From the NCBI RefSeq assembly GCF_947501905.1, contig NZ_CANMXL010000003.1, forward strand, positions 62,001 through 126,000: a stretch of 64,000 bases of DNA, written 5' to 3'. The position numbers and the translations under genes were made by a program. This stretch comes from an uncultured Winogradskyella sp. (GTDB lineage: Bacteria; Bacteroidota; Bacteroidia; Flavobacteriales; Flavobacteriaceae). The notes below the pieces were generated by a model that worked only from the letters and a program-made list of their open reading frames with translations, was not told the origin of the DNA and ran no database searches. Numbering within the stretch: the first letter of the stretch is position 1; every line of letters starts with the position of its first letter. Positions 34,293 to 45,195 of the stretch are shown piece after piece.

Positions 34293-35746
34293 TTATTATT
34301 TAATAGTTGTTTCAGTTCTTTTCTTTCCAACAAAAATACGATTCCTATAAAGGTTAGTAGTAAAGGAATTCCAATAAAATAGTCTTGCCTAAATTGATAG
34401 AAATAAATTCCTGAAAATACTATGGATAATACTAAGTAGGTCCCTATTTTCTTCAAATTATATGGAATCGGATAATGCTTTCTTCCGTAATAATAAGATA
34501 ACAATACCATACTGCCATAAGCAGCCAAAGTTGCAATTGCCGAGCCTTTATACCCAATTATAGGAATCAACCAAAAGTTTAGCCCTAAAGTTACAATTGC
34601 GCCAAATACCGAAATATATGCGCCAAATTTTGTTCTGTCCGTAATCTTATACCAAACTGAAAGGTTATGGTATATGCCTAAACAAAAACTAGCCAAAAGT
34701 ATAATAGGGACAATCCACATGGCTTCCCAAAACGCCTCATCTCTAATAATTAACTCTTTAATTAAATCTGAAAATACTACTACGGCTAACAGAATAATAG
34801 AACCTAAGGCTACAAAATATTCTAATATTCGAGCATAATTTTTTTGAGGGTTATCGCTCTTAGCGTGGCTAAAAAAGTAAGGCTCGATCCCTAATCGAAA
34901 TGCAGTAGCAAACAAAGTCATGAACAATGCTATTTTATAACAAGCCGAAAACATACCAACTTCTGCTTCGGGGTCTGCCGCATTTGATAATGGGCTGTCT
35001 AGTAAAATCCTATTAAACATTTCAATAATTGTATATGCTAAGCCAGCAATTAAAACAGGAAAAGCATAACCCAACATTTGTTTCCAAAGCTTAGAGTCAA
35101 ATATGTATTTAATTTTACTATAAAACGGTAACATTAGTAATAGTGTTATACCGCTTGCTACAGCATTGGCAATAAGCACATAGCTTATCTCAAAATTTGG
35201 CTTATATATTGGCTCGAAGAAAGAATTGCCAGTTGCCAAATCTGTAAGCAATAAAAAGAAGAATAAGTTTAACCCAATATTAATAGCCACATTTGCTATC
35301 TTAACTACTGCATATTTTATTGGTTTTTCTTTGGCACGCAACCATGCAAATGGAATAATAACTAAAGCATCTAGTAATAAAATCCATATCACAAAATTGA
35401 TGTGCTCTACTTTAATATCGGTAATTTGAGCTATCTCATTTTTAAGTAGAAATGCAAATGCAAAAATTGCTAAGGATGTAAAAATTATTGATAAAGCTGA
35501 TGTGCCAACAACGCGCTCTTTATTTTCTTCTTTATTAAAAAACCTAAAGAATGCAGTCTCCATTCCGTAAGCTAAAATCACATTAAAAATAGCAAACCAC
35601 GAAAAGATAATGGACACTTTACCATAAACACCAACAGCCATAACTTCGGTATAAAGTGGTGTTAACAAGAACGTCAACATTCTAGGGAGCACAGTTGCTA
35701 GCCCATAAATAAACGTCTGCTTAAAAAGTTTTTGAAATGCGCTCAA
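34289..35746 (-). CDS. Polysaccharide flippase (MOP/Wzx-like)
   Basis: 485 residues with about 12-14 transmembrane helices. The N-terminus ([16 protein letters not shown]) and the internal [17 protein letters not shown] repeat unit fit oligosaccharide flippases of the MOP superfamily. It probably flips lipid-linked glycans across the inner membrane. The start is a TTG at 35746 (MSAFQKLF), supported by the usual family N-terminus and the lack of an ATG nearby. First gene of the run flippase-dut-nucleotidyltransferase-TPR-DUF4292-EnvC-like. Confidence 0.88.
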   Translation of the reverse strand: MSAFQKLFKQTFIYGLATVLPRMLTFLLTPLYTEVMAVGVYGKVSIIFSWFAIFNVILAYGMETAFFRFFNKEENKERVVGTSALSIIFTSLAIFAFAFLLKNEIAQITDIKVEHINFVIWILLLDALVIIPFAWLRAKEKPIKYAVVKIANVAINIGLNLFFFLLLTDLATGNSFFEPIYKPNFEISYVLIANAVASGITLLLMLPFYSKIKYIFDSKLWKQMLGYAFPVLIAGLAYTIIEMFNRILLDSPLSNAADPEAEVGMFSACYKIALFMTLFATAFRLGIEPYFFSHAKSDNPQKNYARILEYFVALGSIILLAVVVFSDLIKELIIRDEAFWEAMWIVPIILLASFCLGIYHNLSVWYKITDRTKFGAYISVFGAIVTLGLNFWLIPIIGYKGSAIATLAAYGSMVLLSYYYGRKHYPIPYNLKKIGTYLVLSIVFSGIYFYQFRQDYFIGIPLLLTFIGIVFLLERKELKQLLNNK

Positions 35747-35786
35747 ATCCTATATTTAATGCTCTAAAATACTGTTTTAAAACAAA

Positions 35787-35813
35787 AAAACCTCACTGTT
35801 ATTGTGAGGTTTT
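35787..35813 (-). terminator. Terminator downstream of the 163-residue lipoprotein gene
   Basis: Stem AAACCTCAC / GTGAGGTTT with a seven-base loop; on the minus strand it is followed by TTTTTTTGTTTT. It separates the 35832-41092 group from the flippase operon. Confidence 0.8.
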
Positions 35814-35831
35814 GATTATATACTTTTATAA

Positions 35832-36323
35832 TTAATTTTTAATTGGTGGTGTAGACATCGGTAAAGCATCAGTTTGTCGCTCTATAATGTTACTTAGTTT
35901 GTAATATCTTGTCTTTCCATCTTTTATATAGCTTACTACACATTCATTGTTTTCTAATTCAAAAGGTGAATTTCCATCTATAGCTTTATCATCTGTGTTT
36001 TCTTTAAAATTGAATTTTTCAGTATTTGATGTTGAAAGAAACCTGCCTATGAATAATTGCTTGTTTGTTGGTTTTGTTGTCAGCTTTGAAGTTTTTCCTC
36101 TAAAATATACACTATCTAAAACGATATCATCCTTAAGCGTTTCAATAAAAATATTTGTGCCTGAACCACCACCTTTAACACCTGCAACCCAGCTTTGGCA
36201 GTATACTTCTCCAAAAATAGTAGGTGCTTCTTTTTCTAATTTCATAGTACTTGCACATTGAGCAAAGCTAATAGATATAATAGCTAGGGATAAAAATCTA
36301 AATGTTTTACGTATCAATTTCAT
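35832..36323 (-). CDS. Hypothetical lipoprotein, 163 residues
   Basis: Start at the ATG at 36323 (MKLIRKTFRF); the frame extends to a TTG at 36344. The signal peptide ends SFAQC, giving a lipoprotein. It has a Gly-rich stretch (VKGGGSGTN) and a predicted beta-rich body. The C-terminus is SNIIERQTDALPMSTPPIKN. No family was recognised. Last gene before the terminator 35787-35813; it may be co-transcribed with the type IX cargo gene upstream (52-base gap to the FN3 lipoprotein). Confidence 0.7.
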   Translation of the reverse strand: MKLIRKTFRFLSLAIISISFAQCASTMKLEKEAPTIFGEVYCQSWVAGVKGGGSGTNIFIETLKDDIVLDSVYFRGKTSKLTTKPTNKQLFIGRFLSTSNTEKFNFKENTDDKAIDGNSPFELENNECVVSYIKDGKTRYYKLSNIIERQTDALPMSTPPIKN

Positions 36324-36375
36324 AATGAATATTTTCCGTGACAACTATAATGTTTCAATAGCTATGCCAAATGTT

Positions 36376-37068
36376 TTAGTTAGTGTCAAACACCCATATT
36401 TGTCCGATAGTTTTAACACCCGAGTCATCGATTGTATCTACCCTCCAGTAATAGGTGTTTCCTGAGGTAGTAGTTACGTTAGTATTTTCGATTGACAGTC
36501 CAGATTCTAACAAAGGTGGATCCATTGCCAAACCGAAATAAACATCAAAAACTAATGTGTCTCCAGTATCTGTATCTCCACCTGTCCAGCTTAAGTTTAC
36601 CGTTCCTGCGGAAACATTACTTTCATCTGCCGGAGCATTTAATGCAGCTGTAAAAGGTGCATAATTAGAAATTCCAGGTCCTGATGTGAAAAATGCTAAT
36701 GTTGTAGATGGATTAGCTTCATTGCCAGAATCATCAATTGCTGTTATACTCCAGTAGTAAGCAACGCCTTGCTGTAGTGTTATTGTCACACTATTTGTTG
36801 TTACAACTCGATTTTCTACTACATTATTTAAATCTCTATCTGTAGCAATTATAATTCTGTATCTAATTGAGTCACCATCGGCATCTGTAGAAGCGTTCCA
36901 TTGAAATGTTATGGTATTATCTGTACACAATAAATTTGATGTTGGAAATACCACTTGAGACACTTGCGTTGGTGCAGAATTTGGTGGTGGCCCATCATCA
37001 CTACCTCCGCATGCAACTAATAGTAATACCGAAAATATAGCTGTTATTAATTTTATTTCTTTTTTCAT
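36376..37068 (-). CDS. Lipoprotein with two FN3-like domains
   Basis: 230 residues. The signal peptide ends LLVAC, followed by a GGSDDGPPP linker. Two fibronectin type III-like domains follow (about 35-130 and 135-230), each with the pair TFQWNAS or NLSWTGG and a YYWS/YYWRV strand with a conserved DDSG loop. It is exposed on a membrane surface, probably the outer membrane. It begins four bases after the large cargo gene, so the two are translated from one transcript; an accessory or anchor for that protein is a fair guess. Confidence 0.82.
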   Translation of the reverse strand: MKKEIKLITAIFSVLLLVACGGSDDGPPPNSAPTQVSQVVFPTSNLLCTDNTITFQWNASTDADGDSIRYRIIIATDRDLNNVVENRVVTTNSVTITLQQGVAYYWSITAIDDSGNEANPSTTLAFFTSGPGISNYAPFTAALNAPADESNVSAGTVNLSWTGGDTDTGDTLVFDVYFGLAMDPPLLESGLSIENTNVTTTSGNTYYWRVDTIDDSGVKTIGQIWVFDTN

Positions 37069-37072
37069 GATT

Positions 37073-40000
37073 TTATTTTTTAATGATTTTAATCATTTCG
37101 GCTCTTTCTATATTAAGTCTTACAAAGTAAATGCCCTGAGTAAGATTTGTAAATGGAACATTAATATATGTTCCTCCGCCTTGGATAGATAAATTCTGAT
37201 TTATAATAAGCTTTCCATGTACATCATATACTTGTACTTCAACACCATTTTCTGGAGCATTAGGTATATTTATTCTTAGATTGTTAGTCACTGGATTAGG
37301 TCCATAACTCAACTTTAACGGAGTTAAGTCTTCAACAACTCTACTAAGTTTACCTTCACAAGCTATAGCTGAAGTCACTTCTAAAAGACCACCTCCAGAA
37401 GTATCTACATTAAAAGACGTTTGACTTGTTACCATAACAACCTCATCATTAAATACTACAGTGTAAGGTGCAGTTCCTGTATTAATATTTACGGAAGTTT
37501 CTTGATTATTTATGTCTCCTCCATTATTAGCGAAACTGAATACACCTCCTAAAGCAGGTGCTGCATCAATATTAATTTCGAAACATTGTTCAAAATCTCT
37601 TCCGTCTACATTAACACAAATGGTATATGAGTCAACACTTAAATCTGTAAATGTCGTAGTATTATTAGCTCCTGTAATAGTTTGAGTAAGGTTGGTTCCT
37701 GAACCACTCAATGTTACAGTGTAATTGACAAATGTCTGTAAAACAGTTATCTGAGCCTCGCCATTATTTTGACCTTCACAACGCTCAGAAGTGATTTCTA
37801 AGGTAATGTTACTTGGGTCTTCGAAGCTTGTGTCACAGACATCACCAATTCCATTATTATTTAAATCTTGTTGGTTTGGGTTCGAAGTGTCTGGGCAATT
37901 ATCAACACCGTCAGCTATTCCGTCGCCATCACCATCTTGGCAAACATCTCCAACACCATCACCATCCGTATCTAATTGATCTGCGTTTGCATTATCTGGG
38001 CAATTATCATTAATGTCTATTACACCATCTAAATCCGTATCTTGACATACATCTCCAATACCATTGCCATCTGCATCTGCCTGATCTGCATTTGATGTGT
38101 TTGGGCAATTGTCAGAAATATTAGGGACGCCATCACCATCATTATCAGCGTTTGGATCTTCAATAAATTGTCCTGAGAATACGCCTCTACCATAAGTAGA
38201 TATATAAATCGCATTATCGTCTCTTAAATCTATATCTGTAACTCTTACATTGGACATACCGCCTTGAGCTGGTTCCCAGTCTGGACTTGCAGAAGAGAAA
38301 TCTGATGTAAACCAAATACCTAATTCTGTCCCTATTATAACTTCTTCTGGGTTAAATGGATTCTGAAGAATAGCTTTAACTGGTAAATCTGGCAAATCCC
38401 CATCTTTTTGTAACCATGTTGCACCACCGTCAGAAGTATACCATACATTATTTACACCATAATTGTGTACAGTAGCAAAAATTTCATTTTCATTGGCTCC
38501 AAATTGTACGTCTGATATACTACCTACAATAGCATTATCAGTTTCTATATTTGTCCATGTTGGGCTTGAATCAGCATTTTCAACTTTTAAAATATCTCCT
38601 AAAACAGTCCCTACCAAAAGTGTAGAAGAGGTTGTGGTAAACGGTGATACCTCAAGTGCTGTTGGTCTACTCGTAAATTCAATAATATTACTTATATCTG
38701 TTGTTGCTAAAGTGCTTTGGTCTTTTATCCCTGAATATCTTCTAATCAAAATATTTGTACCTGAAGAGTAGTTTGAATATAAAATATCCAAATTAGAATC
38801 TAAAGCTTGTTGATTTATAAATGAGCCATTACTTCCTCCTTCATTATTAATATTCACTACTTGGCCAGTCCCTAAATCAACTAGTCTAACAATACGATTA
38901 AAAACAAAATTTGTGATATAATATTGATCTGTACCATCTTGGTCGAAGAAACTCGCAGCACCATCACCTCCAAATGCAGTTGAAGAACTGTTAATGCCTG
39001 GTCCGACATTATCAAACAACTGAGTGCCATTGTCTTGTAATCCACCTATAAAATGGTCTGTGTCTCCTGTAAAAGCGTCTGTAGGAGCCACACCGACCGT
39101 ATAAAATTGTGAGGTTATAAAACCATTATTTCTAGGTACTATATCGAAAAGAGTGAGCGATGTATAATAAACACCTCCATCATTTCCATATAATATAGTG
39201 TTTGGATTATTTGGAGCAAAAGCCATTGCGTGCTGATCAGCATGAACTAATGGCACATTTAAAGCTGCCAAATTATTATTATTGGACCATTTTGAAATTT
39301 GTACCCATGAATTGGGATTGCCTAATGCTCCACCATTACTAGATTGAAACAAATCTATACCACCAGCATAAAGTGTTTGATCGTTACTTGGGCTAACTTC
39401 TAATAATAAATCATAAAATGCTTGACCACGAGTAAAGTCGTTTGCAGGAATACCGTCATCGGCATCATTTGGTAATTCTAAATTAAAGATGTCCGACACA
39501 AAACCATCTGTTGTACCTTCCATTGCTACTCCGCCTGGGACTTCGGCTAACACATATATAGTTCCTGCATTCTGAGATGACACAGCTATCTGTGTACGAT
39601 CTGCGTTTGCAACTGTATAAACACTAGTAAAGTTTTGTCCATCTGATGAGGAGAAAATTTCCCCACCGCCATCACCAAAAATGGAGCTATTTATTGTGGA
39701 TACCCAAATTTTTCCATCAGCACCTATTTCTATATCATTAGGCTCATGATTATTCCCATTTGCTGTTTGAGGAATATTTGTTTCTGTCCATGTTACTCCT
39801 TCATCTACGGATTTAAAAACACCTAGCTCTGTTCCTCCAAGGAAAGTGGATACATTAGCCGAGCCATAAAATGCATCACCAGCTGCGACGTATACTTCAG
39901 ATACGCCTGCGTTGTCCTTTATTTTTATATCGTTTATTTGTTGTATTCCAGGCACTAAAGTTCCTGTAAATGTTCCTGTTGCAGGATTTATAGAACCATT

Positions 40001-41092
40001 TACTGTACCTGATTGTAAAGCAGCTACAATAGCATCTCCATCATCCTTGGAAATCATAATTGCTGGAATGGTAATAGTTGGGTCAGTCCCCGCCATATTA
40101 ATAGGTGCGCCTCCAACATTATTAAGTACTATGGCAGCAATAGCTCCTGCGTCTTGAGCGTTTTTTACCTTCTCTACAAAAGGACAATCCCCTCTTCTTA
40201 TTAAAGCTATTCTGCCTGTTGCATCTGCACCAAACGAGTTACAGCCTTCTGAAGGTATTGCAGATGTTGTATCATTAGCTAATACAAAATCTGCCGTAAT
40301 TACTGTTGAGGTCTGTACCCCAAAGTTTGTTGATTCTCTTGAATTATAATCTCCAGCAATACTAGCTGGCGTATTTACTGTAATATTGGACGCAGATTCG
40401 AAAACTGTCGGTCCAGAGACGCCACCTAAAACTCTCGCCCATGTAGTTCCTCCATCCGAAGATTTCCATACACCATCTCCGCTTACATCTCCATTGGTGT
40501 AAGACTCTCCTGTTCCTATATAAAATATTTGCGGATTGTTTGGGTCTGCAACAATTACAGATACATTAAGATTTTCTGGTAGATCCACACGTTGCCAGAC
40601 TGTATTAGCATCAGTGATATCATTATTTTTCCATAAACCTCCACTTACACCTCCTGCAAAAACTGTTTTGTTTGTAGCGTCGTTAGGATCGAACATTAAT
40701 CCTCTTGTTCTACCACCTACATTATCTGGTCCACGAGATTCCCAATCATTTTCAATACCATCACCTGGTACACGTTGTCTAAAACGTGCTTCAATAGTTT
40801 CACGTATGCTTTCTAAGTTTTCTGGTGTTGGCCTTCCTAGCAATGGATTCATCGTTAATTCATACTCATCCTCATAATATCTATCGGGAGGGATACCTAA
40901 TGCTTTTCGCTCTTTTTTCGTCAACTTTAGAGTTTCCTTAAAAGGGCTATTATTTAAATTTTCTTTGTGAATTTTTACAATATCATCGTTTGAAAGTTTC
41001 TCAGATTTAGAATTCTGGTTCGGGAACAATAATGTAAAAGCGAATGCCAGTCCAAGTAGAAAACTTGAACCAATTAAAAGTTTCTTTTTCAT
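37073..41092 (-). CDS. Secreted beta-propeller protein with PA domain, TSP3 repeats and type IX sorting signal
   Basis: 1339 residues from the ATG at 41092 (MKKKLLIG); a TTG at 41113 is unlikely. The signal peptide and a pro-region with NNSPFKETL are shared with the 5656-11556 protein. A BNR/sortilin-like propeller follows (GGVSGGLW; repeated SSDGG or TSDGGATW). It is interrupted at about 254-377 by a protease-associated (PA) domain (GRIALIRRGDCPFVEK, then ITIPAIMISKDDG). C-terminal to the propeller are calcium-binding thrombospondin type 3 repeats (about 978-1088: DTDGDGVGDVC, DNCPDTSNPNQ), a SprB-like Ig region, and a sorting domain starting YGPNPVTNN. Surface-exposed; ligand unknown. Confidence 0.88.
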   Translation of the reverse strand: MKKKLLIGSSFLLGLAFAFTLLFPNQNSKSEKLSNDDIVKIHKENLNNSPFKETLKLTKKERKALGIPPDRYYEDEYELTMNPLLGRPTPENLESIRETIEARFRQRVPGDGIENDWESRGPDNVGGRTRGLMFDPNDATNKTVFAGGVSGGLWKNNDITDANTVWQRVDLPENLNVSVIVADPNNPQIFYIGTGESYTNGDVSGDGVWKSSDGGTTWARVLGGVSGPTVFESASNITVNTPASIAGDYNSRESTNFGVQTSTVITADFVLANDTTSAIPSEGCNSFGADATGRIALIRRGDCPFVEKVKNAQDAGAIAAIVLNNVGGAPINMAGTDPTITIPAIMISKDDGDAIVAALQSGTVNGSINPATGTFTGTLVPGIQQINDIKIKDNAGVSEVYVAAGDAFYGSANVSTFLGGTELGVFKSVDEGVTWTETNIPQTANGNNHEPNDIEIGADGKIWVSTINSSIFGDGGGEIFSSSDGQNFTSVYTVANADRTQIAVSSQNAGTIYVLAEVPGGVAMEGTTDGFVSDIFNLELPNDADDGIPANDFTRGQAFYDLLLEVSPSNDQTLYAGGIDLFQSSNGGALGNPNSWVQISKWSNNNNLAALNVPLVHADQHAMAFAPNNPNTILYGNDGGVYYTSLTLFDIVPRNNGFITSQFYTVGVAPTDAFTGDTDHFIGGLQDNGTQLFDNVGPGINSSSTAFGGDGAASFFDQDGTDQYYITNFVFNRIVRLVDLGTGQVVNINNEGGSNGSFINQQALDSNLDILYSNYSSGTNILIRRYSGIKDQSTLATTDISNIIEFTSRPTALEVSPFTTTSSTLLVGTVLGDILKVENADSSPTWTNIETDNAIVGSISDVQFGANENEIFATVHNYGVNNVWYTSDGGATWLQKDGDLPDLPVKAILQNPFNPEEVIIGTELGIWFTSDFSSASPDWEPAQGGMSNVRVTDIDLRDDNAIYISTYGRGVFSGQFIEDPNADNDGDGVPNISDNCPNTSNADQADADGNGIGDVCQDTDLDGVIDINDNCPDNANADQLDTDGDGVGDVCQDGDGDGIADGVDNCPDTSNPNQQDLNNNGIGDVCDTSFEDPSNITLEITSERCEGQNNGEAQITVLQTFVNYTVTLSGSGTNLTQTITGANNTTTFTDLSVDSYTICVNVDGRDFEQCFEINIDAAPALGGVFSFANNGGDINNQETSVNINTGTAPYTVVFNDEVVMVTSQTSFNVDTSGGGLLEVTSAIACEGKLSRVVEDLTPLKLSYGPNPVTNNLRINIPNAPENGVEVQVYDVHGKLIINQNLSIQGGGTYINVPFTNLTQGIYFVRLNIERAEMIKIIKK

Positions 41093-41176
41093 TTTACTTT
41101 TTTTGGAAATCAAATATCTTCAATTTAATTCGATATTGAAAATATGATTACGATATTCTTAAATAGACGCAACTAA

Positions 41177-41192
41177 ATGTAATACATTACAT
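41177..41192. promoter_or_regulatory. Palindromic site, possible operator
   Basis: ATGTAAT-AC-ATTACAT, seven-base arms around a two-base centre, 85 bases upstream of the 41092 start. The size and symmetry suit a dimeric regulator (CRP/FNR-type sites look similar). It is a single occurrence, so this is tentative. Confidence 0.3.
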
Positions 41193-41249
41193 GAAAAAAA
41201 TAATATTTAATAGCTTCTACGCCTTTCTATTTATAAAACAGCAATCCAC

Positions 41250-41282
41250 AAAAAAACCCCACTTAAAAAGTGAGGTTTTTTT
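41250..41282 (-). terminator. Terminator of the ATP synthase operon
   Basis: Stem AACCTCACTT / AAGTGGGGTT (with one G-T pair) flanked by A/T tracts on both sides, 25 bases after the atpG stop codon. Confidence 0.85.
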
Positions 41283-41307
41283 GATATTTAACTTTACTAA
41301 TTCTTGC

Positions 41308-42168
41308 CTAATTGTTTAAGGCTTCTGCTCCTCCAACAATTTCAAGGATTTCATTAGTAATTGCTGCTTGACGTGCTTTATTATAAGTTAATTTCAACTG
41401 ATCTCTTAGCTCAGTTGCATTATCTGTTGCTTTATGCATTGCTGTCATACGCGCACCATGTTCAGATGCAAAAGAGTCTCTAATGCCTTTAAACAATTGT
41501 GTCTTTAAAGACTTTGGGATTAAAGTTTCAACAATTTCTTTTTTAGACGGCTCAAAAATATAGTCTAAGTTTGTGTTTGCTTCTCCTTCAATTGGCACAA
41601 TTGGTAAAAATTGCTCAGAAATTACTATCTGAGTGGCAGCATTTTTAAAGCTGTTATAAACTAGTTCTATTTTATCAAACTCCCCAGCAACAAACTTTTC
41701 CATTAGCATTTCAGCAATTTCAGCAACATTATCAAAAGTTAAGTCATCAAAAACTTCACTTTTATTTGCAATAACTCTGTCTTGTTTTGAAAAAGCATCG
41801 TTTGCTTTTTTGCCAATGGCTAAAACTGAAACATTCTTATCAGAATAGATATCATTAATTAAAGCATTGGTCTGTTTAATAATGTTAGAATTAAAAGCGC
41901 CGCACAAACCTCTGTTAGAAGTGATAGCAACAACTAAAACATTTTTAACTTCTCTTTGAGCAGAATATTTACTTCCAGAATCGGCATCTAAAGTGGCGCT
42001 TAAGCTCTGTAATAATTCTGTTAGCTTATTAGAGTAAGGACGCATTGCAGTAATAGCATCTTGAGCCTTTTTTAACTTAGCAGCAGATACCATTTTCATG
42101 GCACTAGTAATCTGCATCGTTGAAGAGACTGATGATATTCTGTTACGTATTTCTTTTAAGTTTGCCAT
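41308..42168 (-). CDS. atpG: ATP synthase F1 gamma subunit
   Basis: 286 residues. The N-terminal helix (LKEIRNRISSVSSTMQITSAMKMV) and the C-terminal helix (LTYNKARQAAITNEILEIVGGA) form the rotor coiled coil; GLCGAFNSN is the conserved Rossmann-like core motif. Last gene of the operon atpB-E-F-H-A-G. The catalytic beta and the epsilon subunit genes do not follow, as is usual in Bacteroidota, where atpDC is elsewhere. Confidence 0.97.
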   Translation of the reverse strand: MANLKEIRNRISSVSSTMQITSAMKMVSAAKLKKAQDAITAMRPYSNKLTELLQSLSATLDADSGSKYSAQREVKNVLVVAITSNRGLCGAFNSNIIKQTNALINDIYSDKNVSVLAIGKKANDAFSKQDRVIANKSEVFDDLTFDNVAEIAEMLMEKFVAGEFDKIELVYNSFKNAATQIVISEQFLPIVPIEGEANTNLDYIFEPSKKEIVETLIPKSLKTQLFKGIRDSFASEHGARMTAMHKATDNATELRDQLKLTYNKARQAAITNEILEIVGGAEALNN

Positions 42169-42227
42169 TCTTTAATTTATAAAGACTCTCAATCAACCTT
42201 AGACCAAGAGTGACATTAATTTAATAA

Positions 42228-43808
42228 TTAAGCTCTAAACTTACTTGATAAGTCTTTTGCTACACTTGTTAAAGTGTCAATAACCTCATCAGTTAATTTA
42301 CCAGCTTTAAGTGTATCTAAAGTACCTCTGTGTTTAGCATTTAAGAACTCAACATAATCTCTTTCGAATTCTTTTACTTTATCTACAGGTACGTCTTTTA
42401 ATAAGTTTTTAGAACCCGCATAAATGATTGCTACCTGATCTTCTACAGTAAAAGGGTCATTTTGGGCTTGCTTTAATATCTCAACATTACGCTTACCTTT
42501 TTCAATAACATTTAAAGTAGATGCATCTAAATCTGAACCAAACTTAGCAAAAGCCTCTAATTCACGGAACTGCGCTTGATCTAATTTTAATGTACCAGAT
42601 ACTTTCTTCATGGATTTAATCTGAGCGTTACCACCAACACGAGATACCGAAATACCTACGTTAATTGCTGGACGAACACCAGAGTTAAATAAATCACCAT
42701 CTAAGAAAATCTGACCATCAGTAATAGAAATTACGTTAGTTGGTATATATGCTGATACATCTCCTGCTTGTGTTTCAATGATTGGTAAAGCTGTTAAAGA
42801 ACCACCACCTTTTACCATTGGCTTAAGAGACTCTGGTAAATCATTCATCTCTTTAGCAATAGCATCGTCATTAATTACTTTTGCAGAACGCTCTAATAAT
42901 CTTGAGTGTAAGTAGAAAACATCACCAGGATACGCCTCACGTCCTGGAGGACGTCGTAATAATAAAGATACCTCACGGTAAGCTACCGCTTGCTTAGATA
43001 AATCATCATAAATGATTAATGCTGGACGACCAGTATCTCTAAAATATTCTCCTATAGAAGCTCCAGTCATTGGTGCATACACTTGCATAGCAGCAGGATC
43101 TGATGCGTTAGCAGCTACAATTGTCGTATAAGCTAAAGCTCCTCTTTCTTCTAATGTTTTTGCAATGTTTGCAACTGTTGATGCTTTTTGACCAACGGCT
43201 ACATATATACAGTATACAGGCTCACCTGCATCGTAAAATTCTTTTTGATTTAAGATAGTATCAATACAAACTGTTGTTTTACCCGTTTGACGGTCACCAA
43301 TTACCAACTCACGTTGTCCTCTACCTACAGGAATCATTGCATCAATTGCTTTAATACCTGTTTGTAATGGTTCTGTTACTGGCTCTCTATAAATAACACC
43401 TGGTGCTTTACGCTCAACTGGCATCTCATAAGTTTCTCCTGCGATTGGTCCTTTACCATCAATTGGGTTACCTAAGGTATCTACAACACGTCCAACAATA
43501 CCTTCACCTACTTTTACAGATGCGATACGTTCAGTACGTTTTACTGTAGAACCTTCTTTTACTCCTACTGAAGTACCTAGAAGTACGATACCTACGTTAT
43601 CTTCTTCAAGGTTAAGAACGATTCCTTCTGCACCGCCTTCGAATTCTACTAACTCACCATATTGCGCGTTAGCTAATCCGTAAGCACGTACAATACCATC
43701 ACCTACAGTTAATACTGTTCCTACTTCGTCTAATGAAGCACCTGCTTCAAAACCTGAAAGTTGTTGTTTTAAGATTGCTGATATTTCAGCTGGTTTTACT
43801 TCTGCCAT
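42228..43808 (-). CDS. atpA: ATP synthase F1 alpha subunit
   Basis: 526 residues. P-loop [20 protein letters not shown] (Walker B region) and [23 protein letters not shown] (DELSEED-proximal, arginine finger region) are standard. It forms the non-catalytic nucleotide sites of F1. It is 27 bases downstream of atpH and 59 bases upstream of atpG. Confidence 0.98.
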   Translation of the reverse strand: MAEVKPAEISAILKQQLSGFEAGASLDEVGTVLTVGDGIVRAYGLANAQYGELVEFEGGAEGIVLNLEEDNVGIVLLGTSVGVKEGSTVKRTERIASVKVGEGIVGRVVDTLGNPIDGKGPIAGETYEMPVERKAPGVIYREPVTEPLQTGIKAIDAMIPVGRGQRELVIGDRQTGKTTVCIDTILNQKEFYDAGEPVYCIYVAVGQKASTVANIAKTLEERGALAYTTIVAANASDPAAMQVYAPMTGASIGEYFRDTGRPALIIYDDLSKQAVAYREVSLLLRRPPGREAYPGDVFYLHSRLLERSAKVINDDAIAKEMNDLPESLKPMVKGGGSLTALPIIETQAGDVSAYIPTNVISITDGQIFLDGDLFNSGVRPAINVGISVSRVGGNAQIKSMKKVSGTLKLDQAQFRELEAFAKFGSDLDASTLNVIEKGKRNVEILKQAQNDPFTVEDQVAIIYAGSKNLLKDVPVDKVKEFERDYVEFLNAKHRGTLDTLKAGKLTDEVIDTLTSVAKDLSSKFRA

Positions 43809-43835
43809 CTTTATTTATATTAGATAGATATTATC

Positions 43836-44372
43836 TTAATTTAATGTAAATTCTCTTTTTAATTTATCGAGCTTGTTTGCAATACTAGCATTATACTGAA
43901 TATCACCAACTCGTAAAATGAAACCACCTAAAATGCTTTCATCTATTATATTTTCAACTTCTGCTTCCTTACCAGTAAGTTCTTTTACTTTTGCTAATAC
44001 TTTAGTTTTTAAATCTGCTGTTAAAGGTACTGCTGTAGTAACAGTTGCTACTTGAGTTCCTCTCATTTGATCGTATAACTGTGTATAACTAGCTGCTACA
44101 TCATTTAAAAGCACTAGTCTCTTATTAGAGATTAAAGTATCAATAAGATTTATTGTAGTTACATTAGCATTTTCAAATACTGATGTTAGTACAGCCTTTT
44201 TATCTGAAGATCTTACTACAGGACTTTGAAGCATCTGATTTAAATCTTCACTCTGAGCAATTGCACTAGTGATAGATTTCATATCACTGTTTACAGCTTC
44301 AGCAGATTTTTGATCTGTTGCTAAGCTTAAAACTGCTTTTGCATAACGTATTGCTGCTCTTGATCCTGACAT
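43836..44372 (-). CDS. atpH: ATP synthase F1 delta subunit
   Basis: 178 residues. The N-terminal helical domain (AIRYAKAVLSLA) and C-terminal motif (IDESILGGFILRVGDIQYNASI) are diagnostic. It connects F1 to the peripheral stalk. It starts seven bases after atpF, so the pair is tightly coupled. Confidence 0.97.
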   Translation of the reverse strand: MSGSRAAIRYAKAVLSLATDQKSAEAVNSDMKSITSAIAQSEDLNQMLQSPVVRSSDKKAVLTSVFENANVTTINLIDTLISNKRLVLLNDVAASYTQLYDQMRGTQVATVTTAVPLTADLKTKVLAKVKELTGKEAEVENIIDESILGGFILRVGDIQYNASIANKLDKLKREFTLN

Positions 44373-44379
44373 TTATTAA

Positions 44380-44874
44380 TTAGTTTAAAGTTGCTTCACC
44401 TAACATACCTTCAACCAACTTCAGTTGTTTGTCTTTGTTAGATAATTCATCACGTACTACTTTTTCTGCGATATCAATTGATAATCCTGCTACATGACTT
44501 TTTAATTCTGCCATAGCAGCTTTCTTTTCGCTTTCTATTGCTGCTTGAGCTTGCTCAATCATTTTGCTTGCTTGCGCTTGCGCTTCTTCCTTAGCGTCAG
44601 ATATCATCTTATTCTTCATGTCACGAGCATCTTTTAACATAGCTTCACGCTCAGCACGTGCTTCTTGTAAGATACGCTCGTTATCTGCTGTAAGGTTTTC
44701 CATTTCTTGACGTGCCTTTTCAGCAGAGGCTAAAGCATCTTTGATACCTTCTTCTCTATCACTTACTGCACCAAGTATTGGTTTCCAAGCAAATTTTCTT
44801 AATATAAAAAGTAAGATTAGGAACGTAATTGCTGTCCAAAATACTAATCCAAACCCAGGGTTTACTAATTCCAT
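44380..44874 (-). CDS. atpF: ATP synthase F0 b subunit
   Basis: 164 residues: one N-terminal membrane helix (PGFGLVFWTAITFLILLFIL), then a long charged coiled coil (EKARQEMENLTADNERILQE and following) forming the peripheral stalk. It lies between atpE and atpH. Confidence 0.97.
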   Translation of the reverse strand: MELVNPGFGLVFWTAITFLILLFILRKFAWKPILGAVSDREEGIKDALASAEKARQEMENLTADNERILQEARAEREAMLKDARDMKNKMISDAKEEAQAQASKMIEQAQAAIESEKKAAMAELKSHVAGLSIDIAEKVVRDELSNKDKQLKLVEGMLGEATLN

Positions 44875-44954
44875 TCTTGTTTTGTTTTAAATAATTTAAA
44901 TTTTACATACAGAAGCAACCAACCGTTACTTCTGTATGTAATTTAATGCATTAA

Positions 44955-45191
<237 letters not shown>

Positions 45192-45195
45192 TTAA

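Noticed and set aside
37830..38160. Simple-sequence DNA or VNTR
   Set aside because: The periodicity comes from calcium-binding TSP3 repeats (DxDGDGxxD) in the coding frame; codons vary between units.
41164..41172. Third copy of the recA-flanking promoter element
   Set aside because: Only AGACGCAAC matches; the GCATCT block is missing at the right distance and no gene follows on the plus strand.
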